DNA of 22,007 nt from Bacteroidales bacterium. GTDB taxonomy: Bacteria > Bacteroidota > Bacteroidia > Bacteroidales > UBA7960. Where the stretch lies: the NCBI GenBank assembly GCA_007122505.1, contig SKTQ01000216.1:1-22007 (forward strand), written 5' to 3'. Shown in pieces: positions 1 to 7,101 of the stretch. Position numbers and translations under genes: made by a program. Position 1 is the stretch's first letter, and each line of letters starts with the position of its first letter. The notes under the pieces were generated by a model. The model saw only the letters and a list, made by a program, of their open reading frames with translations. It ran no database searches and was not told the origin of the DNA.

Positions 1-30
1 TAGCTTCTCAGTTGTCAAACCCCATCTCTC

Positions 31-170
31 AGTCTCTAAAGTCCCTTCAGTCCCTTAAGTCTCTTAAGTCTCAGCTCCCAGCTCTCAGTTCCCAGCTCTC
101 AGTTCCCAGCTCTCAGCTCCCAGCTCTCAGTTCCCAGCTCTCAGCTCCCAGCTCCCAGCTCCCAGCTCCC
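31..170. repeat. Mosaic short tandem repeat (9-bp units, then 7-bp units)
   Basis: Positions 31-66 are four 9-bp units of the form AGTCYCTWM, followed by a short AGTCTC link at 67-72. Positions 73-170 are exactly fourteen 7-bp units, drawn from AGCTCCC, AGCTCTC and AGTTCCC. The 7-bp period is not a multiple of three, so an apparent Ser/Leu/Gln-rich reading frame at 12-197 is a by-product of the repeat and is not called as a gene. There are no spacers, so this is not CRISPR. It lies about 100 bp beyond the 3' end of ftsI, where murE is often found in related genomes. Its function is unknown; replication slippage is the likely origin. Confidence 0.9.
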
Positions 171-250
171 ATAACCATCCTTTTGTGTGTCAAATAATCC
201 TGTAATGGGCGTTTCATCTATATATCTGTGTCTTGTTGCACATTGGCCGG

Positions 251-268
251 GAATAGCAATTTCTATTC
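251..268. other. Small inverted repeat downstream of ftsI
   Basis: GAATAG and CTATTC form a perfect 6-bp inverted repeat around a 6-nt loop, starting six bases past the ftsI stop codon. No U-run follows on the ftsI strand, so a standard intrinsic terminator is not supported. It may be a 3'-end stem-loop or chance. Confidence 0.25.
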
Positions 269-273
269 TTTGT

Positions 274-2379
274 TCACGATAATTCAATATAAATAATGCT
301 TCCCGGGCTTATTCTTGTCCCGGGCCGTATGCTTTGCGTCCGTACCATTCCTCTGCCAGTGAACCGGACCCTCAGGCCTGCATTTTCCAATACAAACATT
401 GCATCTCTCAGCCCCATTCCCACCACTTCAGGTACCAGGTTTTCCACAAACTCACGTTCTTGCAGCTCAACAGTATCCGCATGTACAATGGTTCTGACAT
501 AGTTGCCTGCCACATCATTTCTCAGGTGTGCATGCAATTCGGCATAGATGGTTTTCATGTCTTCATGGTAAGCATTCCGGAAAGATGGTACTGAGCGTGC
601 TATCAGATGCTCCCGTGGTGGTTTTTCCGGGGTAAAAAGGCGGGCAGCATAAATTTTGTCTGCGATTTCACGGAAAACAGGTGCTGCAACCTGGCCTCCG
701 GTATAGAACCATCCTGTTGGCTCGTAAATTACTACAATACAACTATATGCGGGATTGTTGGCGGGAAAGTATCCGACAAATGATGCCTGATACCTGGCTC
801 TGCCCTGGGACTGGTACCCGCCTGTTTCCTGTGTGATTTGGGCAGTTCCCGTTTTCCCGGCAATGGGATAAGCGCTTGTATGGATATTTTTAGCTGTACC
901 GTTTTCCACCACACCTAACAGTAACTCACGGGCTTTATCAATGGTGGAAGGTTTGGCAATTCTGCGATCAATCACTGTCGGTGAAAACTGTTTGATGGTT
1001 CTGCCTGCCTGACGTATCTCGCTGACAAACATTGGCTTAACCATTATTCCGTTGTTCGCCACAGCATTGTATAAGGTCAGGGTTTGCAAGGGTGTCAGGG
1101 ATACCTCATATCCGATCGACATCCAGGGAAGGGATACTCGTGACCAACCAGGATCACCGGCGTTTCTGATAAGGGGTTGCCCTTCACCGGATATTTCAAT
1201 ATCAAGGGGCCTGTGGAGATGCATTTGTTTCAGCCGGTCCACGAAGCGTTGGGGCTGGTCTTTGTAAGCACCATAAATTACCTGTGATATCCCCACGTTT
1301 GAAGATACCTCAAAAGCCTCTCTGATAGTAATAACTCCCCGCCCTTCGTTGTTGGCGTCCCGCATCACTCTGTCGTAGAAAGACACCCGGCCATTTCGTG
1401 TGTCTGTGGAGTCCTCAATAGAAAAAAGACCGTCTTCCAGACCTGCCATCAAACCAGCCAGTTTAAAAGTGGATCCCGGTTCGCTGCTGTGTCCGACAGC
1501 GAAGTTATATACCTCTTCATACCTTCCTGTACTTCTGTTAAGGAGCAGGTTGGAGATTGCCTTTATCTTGCCGGTTGAAACCTCCATGACAACCGCGGTA
1601 CCGGCTAATGCCTGTCTTTGATGCAGTTGTCGAAGCAGAGCTTTTTCCGTTATATCCTGTATCTGAATATTGATCGTTGTAACCAGGTCTTTGCCGTTCT
1701 TTGGATGAATCACATTGTGATCACTGATGGGCATCCACGAGTTCCCGCTGGTGCGTTGCATGAGCTGCTTACCTTCTGTCCCCTGCAGGTATTCCTGGTA
1801 AGCGCCTTCCAACCCGACGTATATCCCTTCGCGATTATATCCGATGGTTCTGGCAGCCAGCGTTTTATAGGGCATTTGGCGGCGTGTTCCCTGGACAACG
1901 ATCAGCCCGCTGCGGAATCTTCCCATGCGAAACAGCGGGAATTGTTGCAGTTGCAAAAGTTCTTCATGACTCACATTCCTTTTGATCAGGTAATACCTTT
2001 GCTGATTTCTGCGGGCCTGCAACAAATCAGCCTTGTAGCGTGCCTGGCTTCTGTCGCCAAATAAGCGGGATAGTCTGAAAGCGAGCGAATCAATGTTTGC
2101 GAAAAAAACCTCGTCGGCAGTTACCTTTCTGCTCATGTCCATGCGGATCTCATACACCGGTATGTTGGTTGCCAGCAAGCGCCCGTCATCTGCATAAATG
2201 TCTCCCCTGTTGGCCTCAACCCGAACATCCCGAAGGGTTATCAACCGGTCTCGCTCCCTCCAGTAATCGCCCTCCACAAACTGAATATAAACAACCTTGC
2301 CCAGGATGAGCAAGCCCAGTAGAACCATAGAAAAGTATACCAGGCGCATTCTCCACAATATGTCGTTTTTCTGCTCCAC
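274..2379 (-). CDS. ftsI: Division-type class B penicillin-binding protein with C-terminal PASTA domain
   Basis: A 701-residue septal peptidoglycan transpeptidase (FtsI/PBP3 type, SpoVD-like because of the PASTA domain). It crosslinks stem peptides in the periplasm at the division site. One N-terminal membrane helix spans about residues 13-35, followed by the PBP dimerisation domain and then the transpeptidase domain. All three catalytic motifs are present: SxxK at S303-K306 (STFK), SxN at S359-N361 (SSN) and KTG at 509-511. A PASTA domain occupies about 648-701, starting at VPEVVGMG. Length is normal for Bacteroidota. It is the last visible gene of the dcw run, 12 bp after the FtsL-like gene and probably co-transcribed from the mraZ promoter. 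No murE start is seen in the 273 bp that follow. Identification is firm; the division role is inferred from neighbours and domains. Confidence 0.95.
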   Translation of the reverse strand: MEQKNDILWRMRLVYFSMVLLGLLILGKVVYIQFVEGDYWRERDRLITLRDVRVEANRGDIYADDGRLLATNIPVYEIRMDMSRKVTADEVFFANIDSLAFRLSRLFGDRSQARYKADLLQARRNQQRYYLIKRNVSHEELLQLQQFPLFRMGRFRSGLIVVQGTRRQMPYKTLAARTIGYNREGIYVGLEGAYQEYLQGTEGKQLMQRTSGNSWMPISDHNVIHPKNGKDLVTTINIQIQDITEKALLRQLHQRQALAGTAVVMEVSTGKIKAISNLLLNRSTGRYEEVYNFAVGHSSEPGSTFKLAGLMAGLEDGLFSIEDSTDTRNGRVSFYDRVMRDANNEGRGVITIREAFEVSSNVGISQVIYGAYKDQPQRFVDRLKQMHLHRPLDIEISGEGQPLIRNAGDPGWSRVSLPWMSIGYEVSLTPLQTLTLYNAVANNGIMVKPMFVSEIRQAGRTIKQFSPTVIDRRIAKPSTIDKARELLLGVVENGTAKNIHTSAYPIAGKTGTAQITQETGGYQSQGRARYQASFVGYFPANNPAYSCIVVIYEPTGWFYTGGQVAAPVFREIADKIYAARLFTPEKPPREHLIARSVPSFRNAYHEDMKTIYAELHAHLRNDVAGNYVRTIVHADTVELQEREFVENLVPEVVGMGLRDAMFVLENAGLRVRFTGRGMVRTQSIRPGTRISPGSIIYIELS

Positions 2380-2391
2380 AGGTATAAAGAT

Positions 2392-2823
2392 TTATTGTTT
2401 GGACCCCGATGGTTTGCTTTGGCCAAATAGCCTTGTAAAAAAGTTTCGATCGTTGTGCGTTTCAAAAATTGCAACCGGCGGTTCAGTTGGTTCAATAAAG
2501 CCTCTGTGGCTTAGCCGGCGAGCTATTTCCGATTGCTGGGTCTGAAACATGTATTCAGATTTGGTTTGTATATATCTGATGCGCAGCTCGGTCATTTCTT
2601 TGCGGAGCTGCTCAGTTTCCCGGGCCTTTTTTTCTGCATAATAGGTGTTAAATATGAGCATGAGTGCCAGACCCGACAAAAACAGGATAAATGGGAGGGC
2701 AGACCCGGTTTTGCCGGTTACCAGCATGCTGCCATCCAGCAATTGGAGAAAAAAGCGCCCCAAGGCATTCGGCCTTGAAGTGCGCCTGGGTTCCCTCACG
2801 TTTTTCATCTGGTTGGATGTCAT
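2392..2823 (-). CDS. ftsL: FtsL-like septum protein
   Basis: A 143-residue bitopic membrane protein. A basic cytoplasmic tail of about 42 residues precedes one hydrophobic segment (about 43-60, containing LPFILFLSGLALMLIF). A heptad-like, Glu/Arg-rich periplasmic helix follows (about 64-110, with KARETEQLRKEMTELRIRY). This is the FtsL/DivIC layout: the coiled coil holds the FtsQ-B-L complex that activates FtsW and FtsI. FtsL is poorly conserved in sequence, so the call rests on topology and on its place between rsmH and ftsI, where ftsL sits in most dcw clusters. It starts 3 bp after the rsmH stop, suggesting translational coupling. Its 140-plus residues, with a long cytoplasmic tail, are typical of Bacteroidota versions. 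Confidence 0.82.
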   Translation of the reverse strand: MTSNQMKNVREPRRTSRPNALGRFFLQLLDGSMLVTGKTGSALPFILFLSGLALMLIFNTYYAEKKARETEQLRKEMTELRIRYIQTKSEYMFQTQQSEIARRLSHRGFIEPTEPPVAIFETHNDRNFFTRLFGQSKPSGSKQ

Positions 2824-2826
2824 ACT

Positions 2827-3729
2827 TTAATTCTTTTCTGCAATTCTTAATTTGGCACTTCTTGAGCGTGGATTTTCGCTGAGTTCCTGCTCACCGGGTG
2901 TAATCAATTTCGAAACCGGTTGAAAGGGAGCTATCAGACGGCCATAAAAGTCTTTTTCCTGTTTGCCTTCAAAATTTCCCGCTTTCATAAAGTTCTTTAC
3001 GAGCCTGTCTTCCAGCGAGTGATATGAGATGACAACCAGACGGCCGCCGGCTCTCACCACTTCATTGCTTTGTGTTAACAATGCTTTGAGAGCATCCAGT
3101 TCCCCGTTAACCTCAATCCGCAAGGCCTGAAAAACACGTGCCAAAAATTTGTTTTCACGGCCCGCAGGCATCATTGGTTTCAAAACATCGATCAATTGCG
3201 TCGTCGTCTCCAGCTGCTCTTCCTGCCTGAAACTGACAATTCTTTCCGCCATCTTTTTTGCCTGCCTGATCTCGCCATAAAGAAAAAATACATTGCTTAA
3301 AGATGCTGCATCGTACTTATTCAATATGCTTCTTGCCGTTTTTTCCGACGATTGGTTCATGCGCATATCAAGGGGGCCTTCATATCGCGAGGAAAACCCT
3401 CTTTCGGCCCGGTCCAGCTGATGGGAAGACACCCCCAGATCAGCAAGGACCCCGTCAACCGGAAGCTGCCCATAATACTTCAGGAAGTTTTTCATGTACC
3501 TGAAGTTTTGATTCAGAAAGATCAATCTCTCGTCTTTCGGTATATTGCCGATGGCATCTTCATCCTGATCAAAAGCGATCAATCTGCCGGCGGTAAGGCG
3601 CTTCAGTATTTCCCTGCTGTGGCCGCCACCTCCAAAAGTTGCATCCACATATATGCCGTCTTCCCTTATGTTCAATCCGTCAATCGCTTCCCCCAGCAAA
3701 ACAGGCTTATGGTAATCATGCATCGTCAT
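2827..3729 (-). CDS. rsmH: 16S rRNA (cytosine-1402-N4)-methyltransferase
   Basis: A 300-residue RsmH (MraW). It uses S-adenosylmethionine to methylate N4 of C1402 in the decoding centre of 16S rRNA. Family signatures are visible: YVDATFGGGGHS at about 27-38 (SAM-binding loop), the acidic stretch at about 52-59 (IAFDQDED), ADLGVSSHQLD mid-protein, VISYHSLEDRLVKNFM, and the C-terminal NPRSRSAKLRIAE. Length matches the family. The start overlaps the mraZ end by 14 bp, supporting co-transcription; a second ATG two codons in is an alternative start. It is the conserved second gene of the dcw cluster. Confidence 0.96.
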   Translation of the reverse strand: MTMHDYHKPVLLGEAIDGLNIREDGIYVDATFGGGGHSREILKRLTAGRLIAFDQDEDAIGNIPKDERLIFLNQNFRYMKNFLKYYGQLPVDGVLADLGVSSHQLDRAERGFSSRYEGPLDMRMNQSSEKTARSILNKYDAASLSNVFFLYGEIRQAKKMAERIVSFRQEEQLETTTQLIDVLKPMMPAGRENKFLARVFQALRIEVNGELDALKALLTQSNEVVRAGGRLVVISYHSLEDRLVKNFMKAGNFEGKQEKDFYGRLIAPFQPVSKLITPGEQELSENPRSRSAKLRIAEKN

Positions 3730-4189
3730 TTCCTGTTTCCTTGTTTACTCTTCCCATCACTTCTTCCGCGAGTTGAGAAAAATCTTCCGGTTCATTGGAT
3801 ATCATATGGACATAGGCTTCCCTGGCCCATATTTCAATACGCTGTCCATAAGCATTAAGAACGATCTCTTTTTCAATACCACCATAGGCAATAAGCGACT
3901 TTGGAAGCAACAACCGCCCGGAGCTGTCCATCCTTAACTCGGTTGCACCCCGGAAAAAATACCGCACAAACTCCCTGTTTTTTTTGTTGTATAGATTTAA
4001 TGTGTTTACTTCGCGTGAGATCCGCATCCATTCACTTTCAGGGTACATGGTAAGGTTTTTCTCAAACCCCCTGTTTACCACAAAACGCTCCTGGTCACCC
4101 GGTGCCAGTTGTTTCTTCAATCCGGCCGGGAACATAAAGCGTCCTTTGACATCAATCTTGCATTCAAATTCGCCCAGGAGGTGCGTCAT
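3716..4189 (-). CDS. mraZ: Transcriptional regulator MraZ
   Basis: A 157-residue MraZ, the DNA-binding regulator of the dcw operon, which forms ring-shaped oligomers of AbrB-like folds. Both SpoVT/AbrB-like half-domains are recognisable: CKIDVKGRFMFPAGLKK near the N-terminus and LRMDSSGRLLLPKSL in the middle. The frame stays open to an ATG at 4258, but I chose the ATG at 4189. Family members begin at the equivalent of MTHLLGEFECKID, and the longer reading would translate through the MraZ operator (MVKCGGKWE is encoded by GTGGG repeats). No Shine-Dalgarno is visible. It heads the mraZ-rsmH-ftsL-ftsI operon and should autoregulate. Confidence 0.94.
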   Translation of the reverse strand: MTHLLGEFECKIDVKGRFMFPAGLKKQLAPGDQERFVVNRGFEKNLTMYPESEWMRISREVNTLNLYNKKNREFVRYFFRGATELRMDSSGRLLLPKSLIAYGGIEKEIVLNAYGQRIEIWAREAYVHMISNEPEDFSQLAEEVMGRVNKETGNDDA

Positions 4190-4233
4190 ATTGCCACTGA
4201 TTTGTTTTAAAGTGTAAATATATGAATAAAATT

Positions 4234-4258
4234 CCCACTTTCCCCCACATTTTACCAC
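4234..4258 (-). promoter_or_regulatory. MraZ operator: three GTGGK repeats at 10-bp spacing
   Basis: Reading the minus strand, GTGGT (4258-4254), GTGGG (4248-4244) and GTGGG (4238-4234) recur at exactly 10 bp, 45-69 bp upstream of the mraZ start at 4189. Direct TGGG-type repeats separated by 5 bp are the known target of MraZ in other bacteria. A weak -7-like TATATTTA lies just downstream at 4222-4215. If that is used, the operator would cover the upstream promoter element, consistent with autorepression. Confidence 0.8.
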
Positions 4259-4410
4259 ATTGTTAATAACTTTTTTTTAACACAGCAGTCAACTGATGTT
4301 GGAATTATGATGCAAGTACCTGGTTATTAGTAAATAAGGCGTTTGGTTTTAAATTTGGGGCTTTTTTTGAAAAAGTCGATGCCTGGAGAAATATTTGCCT
4401 GAAAGCAGCT

Positions 4411-4440
4411 TTCAATTATTTGTTGTTTTTATTACTTTTG
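4411..4440 (+). promoter_or_regulatory. Candidate Bacteroidota promoter for the aminolipid acyltransferase genes
   Basis: TTC (4411-4413, one mismatch to the -33 TTG) is followed after 19 bp by TACTTTTG (4433-4440), a full match to the -7 consensus TAnnTTTG. The predicted transcript would start near 4447 and have a leader of about 88 nt. Confidence 0.4.
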
Positions 4441-4534
4441 TATGTTCACACCGGCGCATATTGGCATGGCACTTATGATTTCCAGTTTTCCTTAGAGGCA
4501 TGTATTTGGACCTGCTCCTTATAGACGTAGCATT

Positions 4535-5380
4535 ATGGATCAACACGATATACAATTGGTAGATGTTGAAAAGGTTCTCCGGTCAAAAGCCGGAAAGTCC
4601 TTTCGTTTCATTCCGCGGGCAGCGATTTCCTATTTAAAACGTCTGGTTCACCAGGAGGAAATCAACGAAGCTTTGATAGAAATGAAGGATGTGTTTGGCC
4701 AGGGTTTCCTTGAATACGTTTTAATAGATCGTTTTGAGCTTGATATCTGCGTGGAAAACCCCGGAAATATTCCGGAAACCGGAAGGTATATTGTGGCATC
4801 CAATCATCCTCTTGGTGGACTGGACGGTATGGCGTTAATGTACGTGATTGGAAAGAAACGAAAGGATATCAAGTTTTTGGCCAATGATATCCTGCTGGAG
4901 TTACGCAATCTTCGTGACATGTTCATACCTGTAAACAAGCACGGCCGCAACAGTGCGGAGTTTGTACGCATGATGCATGAAGAGTTTGCATCGGATCAGA
5001 TGATCCTGATTTTCCCTGCCGGTTTGGTTTCCAGACGTATAGGCAAAGAGATAAGGGACCTGGAATGGAAAAAAACTTTTATTAACAAAGCTGTTCAATA
5101 CCAAAGAGACATAATTCCTGTGTATATTGAGGGGCAAAATTCGAAATTTTTCTATAATTTAGCCCGCTGGCGGAAAAGGCTGGGTTTGAAAATGAACCTG
5201 GAAATGCTTTACCTGCCCGATGAAATGTTTAAGCAACAAAAACAAAAGATCCGCATCATCTTTGGAAAAGCAATACCTTATACAACTTTTACCAAAGAGC
5301 ACTCCCGCCATGAGTGGGCACAGAAGATGAAAGAACATGTTTATGGTTTGCCTGAAGGTAAGCTTACGATCAATGCTTAA
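4535..5380 (+). CDS. glsA: PlsC-like O-acyltransferase, GlsA/OlsA type (aminolipid synthesis)
   Basis: A 281-residue lysophospholipid acyltransferase-family protein. It carries the family's first block as SNHPLGGLDG (H91, D97) and the third block as FPAGLVSRR (about 160-168, equivalent to FPEGTRS). It is followed 11 bp later by a GNAT-like OlsB/GlsB protein. In Bacteroides the glsB-glsA pair makes glycine lipids: GlsB N-acylates the amino acid and GlsA O-acylates the 3-hydroxy fatty acid. The same role at the inner membrane is inferred here, but the amino acid (glycine, ornithine or other) cannot be told from sequence. The His-Asp spacing is HX5D rather than the textbook HX4D; I believe this is usual for this branch but did not align it. 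No membrane helix is obvious. Confidence 0.75.
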   Translation: MDQHDIQLVDVEKVLRSKAGKSFRFIPRAAISYLKRLVHQEEINEALIEMKDVFGQGFLEYVLIDRFELDICVENPGNIPETGRYIVASNHPLGGLDGMALMYVIGKKRKDIKFLANDILLELRNLRDMFIPVNKHGRNSAEFVRMMHEEFASDQMILIFPAGLVSRRIGKEIRDLEWKKTFINKAVQYQRDIIPVYIEGQNSKFFYNLARWRKRLGLKMNLEMLYLPDEMFKQQKQKIRIIFGKAIPYTTFTKEHSRHEWAQKMKEHVYGLPEGKLTINA

Positions 5381-5391
5381 TACCTATTTTA

Positions 5392-6345
5392 ATGACAAAG
5401 GCAAAGATGCAAAAGGAAATTATTCCGCCGGTTGACAGGTCTTTAATTAAGGACGAACTGAACAGGGACACTTTTTTAAGGAAAACAAATAATGCGGGTA
5501 ACGAAATATATATCGTTACCGCAAACAATGCACCTCATACGGTCAGGGAAATTGGTCGCCTGCGGGAGTTGTCTTTCCGGTCGGCCGGAGGTGGAACAGG
5601 GAAGGAGCTGGATCTCGATGATTATGATTTTGCAGAAGTACCATACAATCAGTTAATTGTTTGGGATCCGGTTGCAGATGAAATCGTAGGCGGGTACCGT
5701 TATATGTGTTGCTGGGAAGTTTCAAAACAAGAAGACGGTACACCCATGGTGGCGACAGCAGCCCTTTTTTATTTCTCAAAAAAATTCATTGACGAATACC
5801 TGCCCTATACCATAGAGCTTGGACGTTCCTTTGTTCAACCCGACTATCAACCATCCAGAGACAACAGGAAAAGTATATACTCTCTTGATAACCTGTGGGA
5901 TGGCCTCGGCGGATTGGTGGTAGACCATGCCAGGTTAAAATACTTCCTTGGAAAGGTTACCATGTTCAAGGATTTTGACCCTTATGCCAGAGATCTGATC
6001 CTGTATTTTATGCAGCGTTTTTTTCCCGACAAGGACGATCTGCTAAGACCCCACCAGCCGCTTGGCATTCATACACCCCATGAACAACTGGAGAAAGAGT
6101 TTGTATCCGGTTCGTTCGAAGAAAACTACCGCATACTATCACAAAAGGTGAGGGAACGTAAGGAAAATATTCCCCCTTTATTTAACTCATACATGGGACT
6201 GAGTCCCACTATGAAAACATTTGGCACGGCATTGAATGAAGGGTTTGGTAATGTTGAGGAGACAGGTATCATGATAACCGTGCCGGATATTTATGATTCG
6301 AAATCAAAACGACACATCAGTACCTATAAAAAAGCTCCCAAATAA
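5392..6345 (+). CDS. glsB: GNAT-fold N-acyltransferase, GlsB/OlsB type (hemolysin-like)
   Basis: A 317-residue soluble protein of the OlsB/GlsB group, often labelled GNAT or hemolysin-like. It would transfer a 3-hydroxyacyl chain from acyl carrier protein to the amino group of an amino acid, the first step of glycine- or ornithine-lipid synthesis. Visible blocks are IGRLRELSFRSAGGGTGKEL (about 54-73), LIVWDPVADEIVGGYRYM (about 88-105), and IELGRSFVQPDYQ (141-153), which corresponds to the conserved E-L-x-R-S motif of OlsB. The C-terminal 100 residues (after the YFLGKVTMF segment) are less conserved. It is co-directional with and 11 bp downstream of the O-acyltransferase, so the pair very probably works in sequence. 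Substrate is inferred, not seen. Confidence 0.75.
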   Translation: MTKAKMQKEIIPPVDRSLIKDELNRDTFLRKTNNAGNEIYIVTANNAPHTVREIGRLRELSFRSAGGGTGKELDLDDYDFAEVPYNQLIVWDPVADEIVGGYRYMCCWEVSKQEDGTPMVATAALFYFSKKFIDEYLPYTIELGRSFVQPDYQPSRDNRKSIYSLDNLWDGLGGLVVDHARLKYFLGKVTMFKDFDPYARDLILYFMQRFFPDKDDLLRPHQPLGIHTPHEQLEKEFVSGSFEENYRILSQKVRERKENIPPLFNSYMGLSPTMKTFGTALNEGFGNVEETGIMITVPDIYDSKSKRHISTYKKAPK

Positions 6346-6443
6346 GGCAAATAAGGCTGCTCATCAACCAATCGTTGTTGGCCGGTGAAAAACTTCCCTT
6401 TTCTGTCGGTTTTATCAATGTGACTGCTTTAATAACAATCATT

Positions 6444-7049
6444 ATGGTTATCAAGTCGGCGGAATTTGTAAAAAGTGCCAAAACCTACCAGGACTGCCCC
6501 GGTGCCCCATTTCCTGAATATGCTTTTTTGGGCCGGTCAAATGTTGGCAAATCTTCGTTGATCAATATGCTTACCGGTTATGGAAAACTGGCCAAGACCT
6601 CATCTTCACCGGGGAAGACTCAGCTAATCAATCACTTTCTGATCAATGATGCGTGGTATTTGTGTGATTTGCCCGGATACGGATTTGCCAAGGTTCCCGT
6701 GAACATCAAAAAGAAATGGGAGCTAATGATCAAAAAGTATATGCTGAACAGGCCAAACCTTATGTGCTCCTTCATACTGATTGATGTGAGACACGGCCCC
6801 ATGAAAAATGATCTGCTTTTTTTGGAGTGGGTGGGAGAAAACGGCTTGCCCTTCATCATTCTTTACACGAAAGCCGATAAATTGACGCGGCAGCGGCTTA
6901 ACCAGAACATACAATCGTTTGAAAACGTTTTTGCCAGGCAGTGGGAGCCGATTCCCCCTTTCATTATTACAAGTACAGCCAATGGCACCGGCAGGGAAGA
7001 GATATTGAAAAATATATCAAAATGGAACAAGGAATTTGTGTATCCCTGA
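6444..7049 (+). CDS. engB: Ribosome-biogenesis GTPase EngB (YihA/YsxC)
   Basis: A 201-residue TRAFAC GTPase needed for 50S subunit assembly. G1 is GRSNVGKSS, the G2 region contains SSPGKTQLINHF, G3 is DLPGYGFAKV and G4 is TKAD. The C-terminus has the usual SSTANGTG-like G5 region (TSTANGTG). The frame is open from 6375, but I chose ATG 6444 because EngB proteins start about 25 residues before G1 with a segment like MVIKSAEFVKSA; this gives the typical 200-residue length. It lies 98 bp after the acyltransferase gene, so co-transcription is possible but not certain. It ends facing gldB. Confidence 0.93.
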   Translation: MVIKSAEFVKSAKTYQDCPGAPFPEYAFLGRSNVGKSSLINMLTGYGKLAKTSSSPGKTQLINHFLINDAWYLCDLPGYGFAKVPVNIKKKWELMIKKYMLNRPNLMCSFILIDVRHGPMKNDLLFLEWVGENGLPFIILYTKADKLTRQRLNQNIQSFENVFARQWEPIPPFIITSTANGTGREEILKNISKWNKEFVYP

Positions 7050-7053
7050 ATAC

Positions 7054-7092
7054 GTTTCAATGAAACAAATATCCGGAACCTGCTAATAGCAG
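7054..7092. other. Two perfect short palindromes between convergent engB and gldB
   Basis: GTTTCA-A-TGAAAC (7054-7066) and CTGCTA-A-TAGCAG (7080-7092) are both 6-bp inverted repeats around a single A. They fill the 52-bp gap between two converging genes. Neither is followed by a clear T-run. They may act as a bidirectional transcript end or a protein site; chance is not excluded. Confidence 0.3.
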
Positions 7093-7101
7093 CTGTATAT
7101 A

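Larger units (their letters stand above)
4190..4534. other. Divergent intergenic region between mraZ and the aminolipid acyltransferase
   Basis: This 345-bp AT-rich spacer holds the control regions of two divergent operons. The mraZ side carries the MraZ operator at 4234-4258. The plus-strand side carries a candidate promoter at 4411-4440. A second TAnnTTTG match (TAAATTTG, 4350-4357) has no partner element. No RNA gene or coding frame with family resemblance was seen. Confidence 0.6.

Noticed and set aside
12..197. Open frame of 61 codons rich in Ser, Leu and Gln
   Set aside because: It is a reading of the 7-bp/9-bp tandem array; the composition is entirely set by the repeat and there is no family resemblance.
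302..325. CCCGGG ... CCCGGG hairpin at the ftsI 3' end
   Set aside because: It lies inside the PASTA-coding sequence and is not followed by a T-run on the gene strand, so it is not a terminator.
1618..2064. 148-codon plus-strand frame
   Set aside because: Antisense to the conserved N-terminal half of ftsI; no recognisable domain.
3352..3858. 168-codon plus-strand frame
   Set aside because: Lies opposite rsmH and mraZ, both firmly identified; shadow frame.
4190..4258. N-terminal extension of mraZ
   Set aside because: It would translate the MraZ operator and is absent from the family pattern; start set at 4189.
6375..6443. N-terminal extension of engB
   Set aside because: The extra 23 residues do not fit EngB; MVIKSAEFVKSA at 6444 is the usual start region.
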